Assembly (NCBI GenBank): GCA_020055645.1
Contig: CM034546.1
Location: 81,468,001-81,532,000 of the forward strand
DNA length: 64,000 nucleotides
Direction of reading: 5' to 3'
From: Tomocerus qinae
Taxonomy: Eukaryota; Arthropoda; Collembola; Entomobryomorpha; Tomoceridae
Both the position numbers and the translations under genes were made by a program. The notes under the pieces were generated by a model. It was given only the letters and a program-made list of their open reading frames with translations. It was not told the origin of the DNA and did not search any database. Below, one piece after another: positions 23,191 through 35,394 of the stretch. The number at the start of each line of letters is the position of its first letter. Within the stretch, counting starts at the first letter, position 1.

Positions 23191-24922
23191 ACTGTGTGCT
23201 GGGTCTGGTTCAAGGGTTCAAGGGTCTTTTACTTGAGCTGCTTTTCCCTGGCACTATCCCTGGATTAGGTTAAGAGTTTTTCGGTGGAGATCTTGGGATT
23301 TTTGGTTGGGTGGCAAATGGTATTGGCGTCGTCTTCTTCACTCATGCAACTCCTCTTCTTTCTTAATAAATCTCCTATTGAACTGATAATTTGAATCAGG
23401 CAAGAGGCCACCATGGGATTCGGCTGTTTTAAATTTCATAACATTTCGTCGGTCTGAGTAACAATGCTTTAAAAATACCTGGATACGATATAGAAGGTTG
23501 ATCCTACAAAATGCTCAATTAGTCCATAAGGAAGCCTATAATTTGCCTCAATTTCAATCGACTAATCAATCAAGGTCTATCATTTCGACATCTTAATCAT
23601 CATTTTTGACAAGGTAATTCAACGGGTGATCAAACGCGTAGGCCGAGAATTGTTTCCGTCAGGCATATGAGCACTGAATGAATATAAGCCCATTTTCCTA
23701 ACTGATCTGGTTCTGATATACTTTGCACCGCCATTAAGTGCAATATCTTTAAATACCTTATGCTTGATTATCTGTAAATCAGCTACTTCTCCATTGTCTA
23801 ATAAAGCCGAACCATTAATACCTTTTTTCTTGAGTACCTCACTTGAATCCTCCAGCAATATGGAATACTGTTTCAGCTTTAGCGAAACTGTTTCTAAGTT
23901 TCGCGTATGAGACATTTCAATTTTCATTTACAGCTTATGAGCAATATGAATTAGGAGAAATATTTGAGCAGTCTATATAAAATGTCAACTCTTCCAGCAA
24001 ATGTACTAAATTTTTACCAGAACTGCCAGAATTTCAATTAAAACTGCCAAGCTATCAGTGTCAGTGAATAGCAATCGCAGTCTGTTATCAAAATAGAAAG
24101 AATAGATTTCGATTTTTGACAAATCCAAAATTGATAGTCCAATAATTAAATTGCATTCACAAGTGACAGAACTCTTTTTCATTTCTATTACAGTCATATC
24201 GCTACGACCCTCAATCAAATAATCAAATCAAATCAAATCATTGCTCCAAAAAGAATACTTTCTTGAATTGTTATATTCTTATTCCATTTGTTGAATGCCG
24301 CCAAAAACGGTTTTGTAAGCTTCCAAGTATTTCTTATCAGTAAAGTCAATAGCATGATACAGTCTTTGGTCATTGTCCACATTAATGGAAATGCTTGCCA
24401 TTTTGAATTGATTAAAGTCGTAGGGATTCAATGTATGATCCCCTGCAAAAGTATCAGTATCACTTCGTACTATACCCAAACATAGCAACTGTGGAATTTG
24501 ACCAGTAATATGATTATTCACTACTGTGAATGAGTGAGAATATGCGGTTGACACAAATATAGTGCGTCTAGCATTTCAATTTTGAATGGAACAGCATCAT
24601 TGACTTTTGCAACGGCCGTCCAAAGCATACATTCATCCAGAGCTCTGTTTAATTTTATTTTGACGTCACAGTTATTTAGAACGAATCTGTCCTGCATAGA
24701 AAAGTCGGGTAATAGAGTTCCACAAACTTCGACTTTCTTTTATCAGAGCTTCACACGACTCGTTCCCAGTATTGTCTGCTGTAAAATCTTCAGTACCTTT
24801 ATAGTATCCACTAGCCTGGTCTTGAGCATCTTTATATGCTTTACTATATCTACAAAATATGTTAAATATTAGTTATTGACATTGTAAAGAATAGAAACGT
24901 ACCTATAACCAGGACTGCAGCG

Positions 24923-25948
24923 AGGGGGGGGCACCGGGGCACTGTGGACGAAGCCATAGAGGATTGTGATATTTATTATGCTTACATCAAATATCACTGA
25001 ATACAGTCCCAAAGGACTCAAAAAACATGTATCTAATACACTTTTGTGGGAAAAATTTTTTATGGGGGTTTAACCCCCATTTGGGGCTACCTCCTCCCCC
25101 TTTTGAGGTAAGGCCCTCAAAACAATATAGCACCTGTCTCTAAGGCAGGTGAGGTTAACTACTAAGTTTTATTGCGAAATACGTAATGCTTTTGTAAATA
25201 TTTAACTTTAAAGCCGAAATTTTGCCGTTTTGGGACCTAGTTTGACCGCATATATCTTCCAAAAGGGGATCGATATAGGTCATTTTACATTTTTAAGACA
25301 CGAACACCATATAGGTGCATCCATTTTAATTGGATTTAGAAATAGGACAAGCCTGCATTAGGAGATATAGTGTCTCAAAGTTAGGGAAGTAAAGGGTATC
25401 AAAATTGTAGCGAAGTAGTAGCAAATTGGCCAAATATAGTAATTTTACTACTGTTTCGCTACAATTTTAGTACCCATTACTACCTTAACTTTGAAGCACT
25501 ATATCTCCGAATGAAGGCTTGTCCTATTTCCAAATTTAATTAAAATGGATTAACCTATATGCTCTTCGTGTTTTAAAAATATAAAATGACCTATATCGAT
25601 CCCTTTTTGGAAGATATATGCAGTCAAACTAGGTCCCAAAACGGCAAAATTTCGGATTCAAAATTAAATATTTCCAAAAGTTTTACGAATTTCGTAATGA
25701 AACTCAGTAGTTAACCTCACCTACCTTTGAGACAGATGCTACATTACTTTGAAGGCTTTATCTCAAAAGGGGGCCGAGATACCCCTAATGGGGAGTATAC
25801 CCCCATATAAAATTTTTTCCACAAAAAATGTATTAGGTACTTGTTTCTTGAGTCCTTTGGGACTGTATTCAGTGATATTTGATATAAGCATAATAAATAT
25901 CACAATTCTCTATGGCTTCGTCCACAATGCGGGGCACACCCGCCCCCT
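24923..25948. mobile_element. Foldback element, 1.03 kb, about 500-bp arms
   Basis: Nearly the whole interval is a palindrome: GTGGACGAAGCCATAGAG at 24944 returns as CTCTATGGCTTCGTCCAC at 25908, and the arms meet around 25435. Ends are G-rich (GGGGGGGCACCGGGGCA on the left, GGGGCACACCCGCCCCC on the right). Arms have diverged by scattered substitutions and small indels. There is no coding frame. No target duplication could be fixed. It lies within the Polinton fossil. Confidence 0.85.
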
Positions 25949-26223
25949 AAATCGAGAAAAATAAAGATTCTATATCTTTATACTATGTATAAAATGTCTA
26001 AAATCGCAAAAAATATTGTTTATCACTGACACAACTGTGCCAGCAGGCACCGTTGATCCATCCTGCTTAAGTACTTTGAATCAAAGCCATAAAAGACTGT
26101 TCGTTTGGTCAATGAGTGATAAATTTCCAAGAATAAAGTGCAGAGTAACGTTCACTGAGTGCATTTAAAGGGTAGATATTTTAGGTGTAAGACTGAGAAT
26201 CACTGCCCCACTGACTGCCCCGA

Positions 26224-26265
26224 ATCGAAGGGAGTACATCCAATAATGGATGTACTCCCTTCGAT
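26224..26265. repeat. Perfect 19-bp-arm hairpin
   Basis: ATCGAAGGGAGTACATCCA (26224-26242), loop ATAA, then the exact inverse arm (26247-26265). It lies between the foldback element and the Polinton integrase remnant. Such a perfect stem suggests recent origin or selection on the structure. Confidence 0.9.
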
Positions 26266-28149
26266 CATGAAAACCTTGTGCCATTTTTACTTCTTCTTCT
26301 TTTTAATAATATTCTTCTCGTTTCCTTTCCTAATCTTCGCACGATAGCAAAATGTTTCTTTGGCGGGTTTTTTCTACAAATAGGCTTCTTTTTCTCTTGC
26401 TCTGAAGGGTTTTTTTGAAATTGGGATAGAGTAAGACATTTTTGAGGGCCTAAACCTTCTCCGACTTGAACAACTTCTTGAACGACTTGAAGTAGAAATG
26501 AAGTGAGACAAGTCTTTCAAATAAAAGGTAGGTTGGAGGAATTGTATCATAAACCTTAGATGCTAAAAACCTCATTTACGAATCCAGGTAAATATCCTTT
26601 AGAAAATATTTTCCTGATTCTAGCCACCACAACAGTATCCCCAACTTTAAATTTAGGTTTCTTCTTCTTTACATTGACGAAGTGGCCAAAAGTATTTTTC
26701 CATACTTCATTTTCATTACTACCATTAACATCACGAGGTCTAAACTTTGTCGTTAAATAATAAAATAGTAAATAGTGGTGAATAGTAAAATTGTAAGAGG
26801 ATAATATTTGTTTTATACATTAATGTACTTGTGGTTAACTTTGTATGTAAAATATCTTGTCAAACGAGAAATTATTGTATCATGCCAACGTTCCACTACT
26901 GAAGCTTTATTTTCTCTATAGGCAAATATGTGTCGCACACCAATATGTTTTAAATAACCTCTCATTGGTTTTCCTAGAAATTCCAAGCCTAATCTGTAAG
27001 TAAAATCTTTGGTTTCCCCAGTACCTTAATAACTTGCTTGGGAGCTTTCAGGGCGGTATCAACTGTTTTATTTTTCATTGGCACCATATGAGCCATTTTA
27101 GAGAAGCGGCAACAGCAGTTATAAAGTATTTGTATCCATTATTTTCGTTTCCGTATTTAGATAAATCTAAGAGGTCACAATGAAATTGGTACAGACGAAA
27201 ATGAACCATGAATGTTTTGGGGAACCTATTAAAAAAAGGCCTATGCAGCACATGGTTTTAATTTATAGAGTTCATTCAATACAACTTTCCTATCTGTGTA
27301 TTTCCGGTTTTTGATAAACGTACCAGCTCCTCTAAAAGAGCCGTAAGACTATCAACTGTTAACATATAGCCATCTGTCGGTTAGGTTCGCTTGGTCAGGT
27401 GATTGGTAGCGCATGAATAGGTTGGCGGTCTTTAGCCTTACAGCGATCGGGTCCAACATGCAGTTTCAATTGGCAGAGGTCGAATTTGGCTTATACATTG
27501 ATATGCCTGTATGTATCTGGAGCCCCCAAACTTACGATTGAGATAGTTACGCTTAATATTGGCCGCGATCCTGTATGATAATGAATGCTGCGGTGTAAGT
27601 GCTGCCAGTAATAATTAGCTTTCTTAGAGCCACCTAGTCAAGTATTATGCGATTATGTCAGAAAAGCTTCCACCGCACCATCAAGTGATTGAACTGCATA
27701 TGATATAACGATAATTTGTTCATTCGTCAATTTAATACATATCAACGTTTTCAAAGGACATATTTAAACTAATTACCGTCGTATTTATACTAAAAACGTT
27801 TTATTCTACAAAATAATTGATGCTACGTATTCATTATTACAGAATGTTTCAATTTATTTCAACATTTTTCTCGACTTTCTTCATCCTTTCCTGAATTATG
27901 TTCATCCCCTCTTCAGTTTTGCATTCACAGTTTGTTGGGCAGGCATAATCAACTACCATTGGAGAGCCAATCAGTGGAATGATAACATTTTATACTCATC
28001 TAATGAAGACAAAGCAAATTGTTTTGTAAATACTTTTATTTTAAATCACGCAGTAGAAACGGTGCCAAGTGATTGAATTCACTAGTGGTGGAGTTTTAAA
28101 AAGCATTATGTCATATTAATGGGGGAACTTCCTCCGGATTATCGGTTGT

Positions 28150-28985
28150 ACCCCCAAAGATTTTAAAATTATTTTTTTTGTCTCTTTGCCCACAACACAC
28201 CTACTCACACTACTCAATAATATAATTTTATTACCAAATCGTAAGTGTAGCTTAGTAACCATTGACATAGTGAGTTTGTATACTAATTTACCTGTAAGTA
28301 TCTGTAAAAGGCATTGTGTTAATAATTTTAATAAGTTTAAAGAAGCAGTAGCAGAAACACTACCTTTTGCTATAACTGAACATCAATTAAAAATTCTGTT
28401 AGATTTAAGTCTCGACTTTAATTAGATAAGATATGAAAATGAATTTTATAATTAAACTAAAGGTATACAAATGGGAGGTGCTGCTTCTTGCTCAATAGCA
28501 AATATAACTGTCTATGAAGAAATCAAAGGTATAATAGAATCAATGTCCGAAATATTTCTTTACAAACGTTCTTTAGACGATTTATTTCTAATTGTAGACT
28601 GTACAGATATTATTGATCTTGATTTATGGTTAAATGAGAAACTAAAACATGATTTTCTTAAGTTTACATTTGAACATAGTACAAATTCTGTAGTATACCT
28701 AGACCTAGAAATTAGTATTACTAATAATATAATATCCACTTCTTTGTATCAAAAACCAATGTCAAAAAATCAGTATCTTCATTATTTATCTAACCATCCA
28801 ATTCATTTAATAAATTCTTTGCCATTTTCTCAGGGAATTAGAATAATTAAAATATGTTCTAACGAAGAAGATAAAACGTCTCAACTTTCAAAAATGATAG
28901 AAAACTTTAAGAAACGTTGTTAATTCCTAAAAAACGGCTTCTGTTAAATATTCTAAAAATTCACAAATTCGTGGGCTAGACAATA
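28150..28985 (+). mobile_element. Penelope-like element reverse transcriptase, partial
   Basis: The plus strand encodes typical Penelope-like RT blocks: LVTIDIVSLYTNLP (28240-28290), GIQMGGAASCSIANITVYE (28460-28520), a degraded catalytic block FLYKRSLDDLFLI (28555-28595), then VYLDLEISI and NHPIHLINSLPFSQGIRI (28690-28850). A stop at about 28423 separates the first block from the rest. The N-terminal part and any GIY-YIG endonuclease are not seen. Downstream it abuts LINE-D near 28990. The catalytic DD is retained, but the surrounding residues differ from the usual RYIDD. Confidence 0.75.
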
Positions 28986-28989
28986 AGTT

Positions 28990-30362
28990 CTGTGCGTGAA
29001 CTCCTTTCTATGATTTGAAGAAAGCATTTCCGTCGGTTAATTATGTAATTCTTTTGAATAAAATGAAAAATGACTACAATAAACTTCATTATAAACTAAA
29101 AATTCTATACAGCTATTTTTATTATCGTAGAATATGTATAAAATTGAATAATAGTTATATATCTGACCCTTTTGCTGTAATCTGTGGTTGTCCAGAAGGT
29201 AGTATACTTGGACCTCTTTGTTATTGTTTCTACATATCTGACCTAGTTAAATATGTGAAACACCTGTAACACTTTATGCGGATGCTATTGGTAATTTGTT
29301 AAAAAGTACTAATGCTGACAACTTACTTACTGAGGTTTTAAGTTCTATGGACCAACTCAATGATTGGTGTGCTACCAATAAGTCCTCTTTTAACTGGAGT
29401 AAATCATTTTATATTCATTATAATAATAGTAGATGTAATAATAATGTCATAATATCGGACAAAGTAACGTTAAATGATATGGAACTTGGTAAAGTTGATT
29501 CTTTCAAATACTTAGGAGTTTTTATTGGTAGTAAGTTAAATTTTAACAAACATGTTTCGTATGTTTGTCAAAAAATATATTTTCGAAGTTACACTTACGC
29601 TTTACTCCTTTACCTGTCATGGTAACGCTATTTAAAGCATTTGCAATTTCTGTAATAGACTATGGTTTGCCTATATATGCTGCTCAATCTATTTAAAATA
29701 CAATCAATAGTTGATAACTTTTTATTAATATATTTTTATGGATATAAAAAGTTGGATAGAATGCTTAGTGGTAACCTAAAATACCCAGTAATGCATACAC
29801 TTTACGCTCAGATTAAAATTTTGTCCGTTAAAGAACTGGTCAAGTATTCATCTCTCTGTGTATGATATTCAATAATTTCCTGTCCATCAAATTATCCTAC
29901 TGAATTACAATCGCTTTTGTTGAAAAAGGATTCAACTCGTTCAAGTTTCGCTTAATATTATTTTGCCTAATTTTAATATAAGAAATGTTTAAAAAATCCT
30001 TTCAATATAGATCAATCAAATTGTGGAATGATGACTTACTCTCTGATCTAAAAGAATGTCAAGCTAGCAATATTCTCTTTTGTTTCCATTAATTTCTACT
30101 ATATCTAATATGTTTGGTTTTCGAAACGATATACTTTTAATTCTACTGCATGTTTGTATTTATTTATATTGTGACGTAATGTTCATTGTTAATTATATTA
30201 CATGTTATTACATATTACATGTTACATGTTAATTATATTATATATTATTATATTACATGTATCAGATTGATGATTTTGGTCTATTAATGTCCCTTTATGG
30301 GAAACAGCTCAAATTCACCTTTGAGTTTAAAAGTGTGACAATAAAGCAATTACTTACTTACT
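28990..30362 (+). mobile_element. LINE-D, CR1/Jockey-group, 5'-truncated
   Basis: RT text starts in the middle of the domain: FYDLKKAFPSVNYVILLNK, CGCPEGSILGPLCYCFYIS, LYADAIG (second catalytic Asp changed), KYLGVFIGSKLNF, then a C-terminal region to about 29870 with several frame breaks. The 3' UTR ends TGACAATAAAGC followed by TTAC repeats at 30350-30362. LINE-E at 33389 shares the TGACAATAAAGC end and the protein layout, so the two are one family. Confidence 0.75.
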
Positions 30363-30477
30363 TAGTGGAATATGAGGGCACTTTTTCGTGTACATTTATT
30401 GAAACTTTACAAGTTTGTAGACAATAAATTTCTGCAACTGAAACTTGTAGGCAATACTTTTTTCTTTGCTGCTTTCC

Positions 30478-30825
30478 TTATGAGCTCAAATCCAACCAGG
30501 TAGCGACGACACATACTTCTAAGGATCTTTTCGATTTCCACTCCATAGTCCAAAATCTCATCAAGTGGTACCATTTAAAAGATGGTGCGGTGCTTTCCTG
30601 TACCCTATATTGGTCTACTAAAGTGTACTGCATTAACAGTGCCTTTATTTTTTCCATTAAAGACATAGGACACTGGAAATACTGAATGGTTTTATTCAGT
30701 CGCAGTCTGTGAAGATTGCAGAAGAAGACTACGACATTGTCAAGATATGAAAACAGATCTTCTCCCATTCTAGCAGGAGTGCTATAGGACTTAATCCATT
30801 CGTGACCCAAAGATGATTTGATCAA
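30478..30825 (-). CDS. Unrecognised 115-residue minus-strand frame
   Basis: An open frame from Met at 30825 to a stop at 30478. The product is rich in Leu, Met, Tyr and Trp with no signal peptide and no motif I recognise. Upstream on the same strand, 30899-30866 reads MVEESREELV and then GTAAGT, a perfect donor, so two small exons of a minus-strand gene are imaginable. Nothing else supports this. It may equally be a transposon fragment or chance. Confidence 0.25.
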   Translation of the reverse strand: MIKSSLGHEWIKSYSTPARMGEDLFSYLDNVVVFFCNLHRLRLNKTIQYFQCPMSLMEKIKALLMQYTLVDQYRVQESTAPSFKWYHLMRFWTMEWKSKRSLEVCVVATWLDLSS

Positions 30826-30939
30826 ATCAATAGATTTTGAAAGTATAATATTAAATATAAATACTTACAACGAGTTCTTCTCTGCTTTCTTCAACCATGG
30901 TGTTATCGGTTCAGTGGCAGGAATGCGGTGACCGGATAG

Positions 30940-31105
30940 GAAGGTGTGGACAAAAGTGGACAAAAGTGGTTTTATCCAGGGCAAAACTAGTTTTGTCCTG
31001 GAAGAAATTAGTTTTGTCCACTTTTGTCCTGGATAGAAAGTGGACAAAACTAATTTTATCCTGGACAGTAATAGTTTTGTCCGGACAAAACGCAACCCTG
31101 TTCAG
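30940..31105. repeat. Local repeats of TTTTGTCC / GGACAAAA
   Basis: About nine copies of GGACAAAA or its inverse, mixed with TCCTGG and CTAGTTTTG, in both orientations. The block can fold on itself. No gene. Confidence 0.7.
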
Positions 31106-32100
31106 TGGGTGAAATGGTTATTGAAAGAAATGTTTCGTGGTATATTAAGGCCAGAATTAATTGTGCGGTTAGCGATAACGACCCCTTGTTACAAATGTAT
31201 CTTAGCTGAGTTTCTTGGCTTTACATTAAATAATATTATTGGCATTTATTTGCATCAAGAGCATCAGAGTGGGTAGGCGGGTTCGCGCGAGTCGGCATGG
31301 GCTTGCACGGCCTGGCGGTCACAGGGCGGACGGGCAGCGGGCTGGCACAGGGCGTGCGGGCATGAAGCGGGCGGGAGGGAACGTGTCGGGTTTATAGGGT
31401 GTAACAAATAGCCAATAAAACCTTTTATGAAAACTACTTCACTTTGCTTAAAACTTTTATTGCCAAATAGGTTTCAAAAAATAATGTTTTTTTATTGATT
31501 TTTAAAATGTAGATGAGCAGTTTTTTAGGGTTCAAACCAACCAATTTTCCAGATATAAAATATTAAATTTTAGCCTTAGCCTAAAATATAGCAAACAGCT
31601 TTACCAACTGTCTGCGAAAGAGTTTTTTAAAAACTGATAAACTTGTGAAATAAATTGTAACATTTTTATGTGTAGACCGATTTAAATGAAATTAATTTTT
31701 AAATATAAAGAAATCATTTTCCCACAATCCCTCAAAAGATTAAAAAAATTTGGAAAATAATTTTTCTCCTTTTCCTTCGAATTTTAAAATTTTATCAAAA
31801 ACCCAATCGACTATTTTATGGCTAGAGCCATTGTCTATTCATTAAAATCACTAACAGTAATATACTGCTTCCGTAAAAAAACTATATTTGTCGATTTTAA
31901 TGAAACTAATTTACTATCTTCATTCTATACTCTTTTTCTTTATTTAAATTTGATTTGATCATTTTTAAAATATAAAATAATTTTTCATTAACCAGATAAA
32001 ATTAGTAGGTTTACTTATCATTTGACGGTTTATGTGGACTCGGTATTACTACATAAGTAATGTAGGTACATTCTTTCTATATCTACAGTAGGTACATTCC
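31106..32100. other. Non-coding stretch with a G+C-rich patch
   Basis: 31262-31385 is strikingly G+C- and CpG-rich (GCGGGCGGGAGGG, GGGCGGACGGGCAGCGGG) in an otherwise A+T-rich sequence. The remainder to 32100 is A+T-rich without frames. Confidence 0.6.
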
Positions 32101-32121
32101 ATAGACTAAAACATGTCCCTG

Positions 32122-32281
32122 CACAATAAGACTGCTAATGCTATTGAGATATAGCTGCAACTTCCTTATTGGTTCTTACCCTTGGCTATTGTTTTTTACC
32201 CTTGGTTATTGGTTGTTACCCTAACACGTGGGTATATAAACTGCACCATGGGGATAATATGTCAATAGCAGTCTTATTGTA
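32122..32281. mobile_element. Small MITE with about 28-bp inverted ends
   Basis: The left end ACAATAAGACTGCTAATGCT continues to 32152 and matches the inverse of 32256-32281 (ATGTCAATAGCAGTCTTATT) with few differences. The enclosed 100 bp hold the promoter-like array listed separately. Target duplication is uncertain. Confidence 0.6.
32163..32245 (+). promoter_or_regulatory. Promoter-like cluster: CCAAT boxes, E-box, TATA
   Basis: Three tandem 20-bp units of the form TATTGGTTNTTACCCTT contain inverted CCAAT boxes (ATTGG at 32168 and 32208). They are followed by the E-box CACGTG at 32225-32230 and TATATAAA at 32233-32240. Order and spacing match an RNA polymerase II core promoter reading right. 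No transcript is visible downstream. It lies inside the small MITE. Confidence 0.4.
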
Positions 32282-32574
32282 CAGTCTTATTTAGTGGTCG
32301 GTGGGTACATTCAAGCAATTCTTTCTATAATAGGTACATTCAAGCAATGAAAGGTAGTAATAATAAACCATAGTAACTGGTGTAAAAAAGTAACGGAGCA
32401 AGGACAGGAATTATACTGATTAGTATACAATTATTCCCTGTCTGAATATTCAAAAAGGCTAAAGTACTGTACAAACATACAGAGACTGGTAACTGGGCCA
32501 TAGGGCTTATGCATAGCACTGTCCAAAAATAGAAAGCCAGTAAAATACAAACCCAAGTCCACGGTATATGATTT

Positions 32575-34495
32575 TCAAATCAATTGTCAGTTATATGTGC
32601 ATCATTAAATGTTACGTGGAAGTCAATGTCTTGATGAAAACTCCCACTCATTGACCGTTATATAATTCTTCGAAATTCACGCACTGCATAAAAACGACGA
32701 CAGAATGGTTTATCCGTATACTGTTTTAGGCCACGCTGAAGTAATTGTTTATTGATATCAGTAGACCAAACAGCAATATTCGGAAAGAAAGTATAGTCGT
32801 TAATATATTAAGTGTAATTAGTATTTACTATCCACCGGTGGTGCTCAAACATTATGTACAAATCCTCCAAAACCGTATATGATCTTCGAATCAATCCATT
32901 GCATTGTCGGTTTTCTGTGTACTATTAAATGCCACGTGGAAGTCAATGTCTTGATTAAAACTCCAATTCATTGACCGTTATAAAATTCCTTAAAAATACG
33001 CGTAAATGAACGACGACAGAATCCTTTATCGTTTATCTGTATACTGTTGGCAACGCGGGATTAATACTTTTTTGTGTCGGCAGACCAAACTGCAATATCC
33101 AGAAAGAAAGTATTCATATTAGTAATAAAAGCATCAATTGTAATAGTACATTCAGTATTTACTGTCCGCATGTACTCAAAAATTATGTACAATTCAACCA
33201 ATATTCACTCCATGTATATGATCTTCGATTCAATCCATTGTCGGTTTTCTGTGTACTATTGAGTGCCAGGTAAAAGTCAATGTCTTGATCAAAACTCATT
33301 GACCGTAATACAACTCCTTCAAAATTCGCCCACTGTATATGAACCTCGACAGAATCCTCCAATGTTTATTTGTAAACTGTTGTAGAATTCAATTCAATTC
33401 AATTCAATTCAAGGCTTTATTGTCAGACTCAGATTCAGCTACATTTTAACTGGTCTCCCACAGAGGACCGCGGAGATAAGTGAGTATAATAATACAGCAT
33501 TGCATACAAAATTGCATAATAATTTCACTGTCATCATACAATACAATGTTACAAATAGTACAATACAATAATGTTTACTACACAGTAGAAACAATATATT
33601 TTTGAAAAACTTAAAACAGAATAACTATTTACTATTTCTTAAATAACACAAATGATCATGGAGGTCAGATTTAAATACACTTAACGAATTTATACGTTGT
33701 AGCTCCACTGGCAAATTATTCCAAAGAATGGTTGCCCTATAGCGGAACGATTTCTTAAAGAATTCATGTTTATGAATAGGAACTATCAATCCACTTGCAT
33801 ATTTGCTAGATCTAATTTGCTCATTTATGCTGACAATGGATGAAATAGTTGCCGGATTTTTTTTGATTTTTTATAATGGGGAACAGTGTAGTCAACAGAG
33901 AAAATTCTATTTGTTCCGATACAGTGAGCAAACCAAAATTATTGTATAAGTCCGTCAGATTCAGTGGCAAGTTACCAGCTTTAAACCTTTCTACCACTTT
34001 GTCATTATAGTGGAATCTGAGCAAAAAATTATTTATAATATTTTCAATACGAGCTAAATTATTTGATGAGGTAGCTGAGTAAATCACTAGACCGTATTCA
34101 AACAGTGAATAAACAAGCGCTCTGAATATTAAAGGCATCTTAGTTAATGGAATAAGTCTTTTATGCCTAATTAAATTTAGGGAACGATATGTCATTTTTT
34201 GACATAGACTTGAAATATGGTTATCAAAGGACAGTTTTTCATCAAAAATAATGCCCAGGTATTTACTATATTGATGTTGTTCTAATATGTTATTATCAGG
34301 ATCAATAGTGGAGCTGATGGGTAATGGAACACTTGTATTAGGATTACGAAAAACAACAAACATTGATTTACTCCAGTTTTTACTCCAGTAGAATACGCAG
34401 AAGAAATGCTTAGTGATAATGCATTCAGTAGTTACTGTCCACGTGTATTCAAACATTATGTACAATTTCTTCAATATTTACTCACCGTGTAAAAG
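32575..34495. repeat. Three tandem copies of a roughly 325-bp unit
   Basis: The units start near 32575, 32875 and 33215, each containing GAAGTCAATGTCTTGAT or a close variant and CATTGACCGTTATA, and ending near ATTATGTACAA. The third unit is split by LINE-E: its first part ends at 33388 and it resumes at 34388. Units differ by about 15 percent. No coding frame. Confidence 0.7.
33389..34387 (-). mobile_element. LINE-E, 5'-truncated CR1/Jockey-group copy (999 bp)
   Basis: The minus strand encodes the end of RT and the C-terminal domain (KYLGIIFDEKLSFDNHIS, LVYSLFEYGLVIYSA, GNLPLNLTDLYNNFG). The 3' UTR ends TGACAATAAAGCC and a GAATT-repeat tail at 33389-33412. A 7-bp duplication GTAGAAT (33382-33388 and 34388-34394) fixes both ends. 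The RT core is missing by 5' truncation. The coding part is largely open, so the insertion is younger than most LINE pieces here. Confidence 0.85.
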
Positions 34496-34499
34496 TAAT

Positions 34500-35394
34500 T
34501 TAAAAATCAAAAAGCCAAAAGAACCTTTATCCTTTGACCCGATTCTTCAACATTCACTCAAATTTCTGAAAAAATGATACTACTGATTAACTAACTCCTC
34601 ATGGTGATTTAGCAATAATACAAAAACCAAAATGTCAAAATATCAATTGCCCTTTGACCCAATTTTTCAACACTCGCTCAAATTTCCAAATAGTTGATGC
34701 TACTCAAGAACCAACGCCTCTCCTTAAGTAATCTCCCGCACTTCAATGCTAAGTGCCGACTTGTTGTGTATTGACCCCTCTCTAGAAATCCACAGTGCTG
34801 TTCTTGTTTGTGTATAGCCCTCACTCCCCACCTAGCCCTGCTGTGCTTGTGTGCATTATCTTGACTCCATTCACTCATGCATTACCCTCTCTCCGCATTG
34901 CAGTGCTGTACTTGTTTGTGTGTATTGCAATTATTATTATTATTATTATTATTTATTCAACAGACCATTGTGCTCGAGGATGTAAAGAGGCCTGATCCAA
35001 ACTTACATAAAATGTAAGGATAGGGAAAATTGAGATATTACAATAGAAGCAAAAAACAGCACAGAAAAAAGAGCCTCTAATATAATATACAGACAGTAAA
35101 TTGGTAATACATAAATTGTGAAACAAAAATTGTATCCTCCGGGAGATCGACCCATATAGATTATTAATACTACTATACTCGTACTAACAGAAAAGCAATT
35201 GTGTTACTATAGCCCCCATATCGAGAGACCCTAACGAAACTCCAGTCGACACCGGAGGAGATATCGAAGCTAAGCGCCATCACAGTTCACTCAAACAGTA
35301 CAGAAGTTAATAAACATAACCAAACAATTCATCCTATAGTATAAGACAAGTAATATAAAAAATGTAATAAGTAGATATTAACCCTTACAAGTTT
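34500..35394. other. Non-coding stretch
   Basis: A roughly 125-bp unit is duplicated at 34515-34700 (CCTTTGACCC ... TTCAACA ... CTCAAATTTC). A short ATT microsatellite lies at 34932-34958. No gene. Confidence 0.5.

Larger units (their letters stand above)
23600..28000 (-). mobile_element. Polinton/Maverick fossil
   Basis: Minus-strand remnants of a Polinton. A major-capsid-type segment lies at 24279-24872 (QIPQLLCLGIV, LNPYDFNQFKMASI). A protein-primed type B polymerase segment lies at 24006-24218 with the LLFTDTDSL motif. An integrase with a C-terminal chromodomain-like segment lies at about 26480-27400 (DLLDLSKYGN, RENKASVVERW, FKVGDTVVV). A further frame at 23619-23927 is unassigned. The copy is badly broken, with many breaks, and is incomplete; it looks old. 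A foldback element sits inside it at 24923-25948. Its own terminal repeats were not found. Confidence 0.75.

Noticed and set aside
31262-31385. Bacterial contamination
   Set aside because: Patch is only about 120 bp, has no frame, and both flanks are typical of the surrounding genome.
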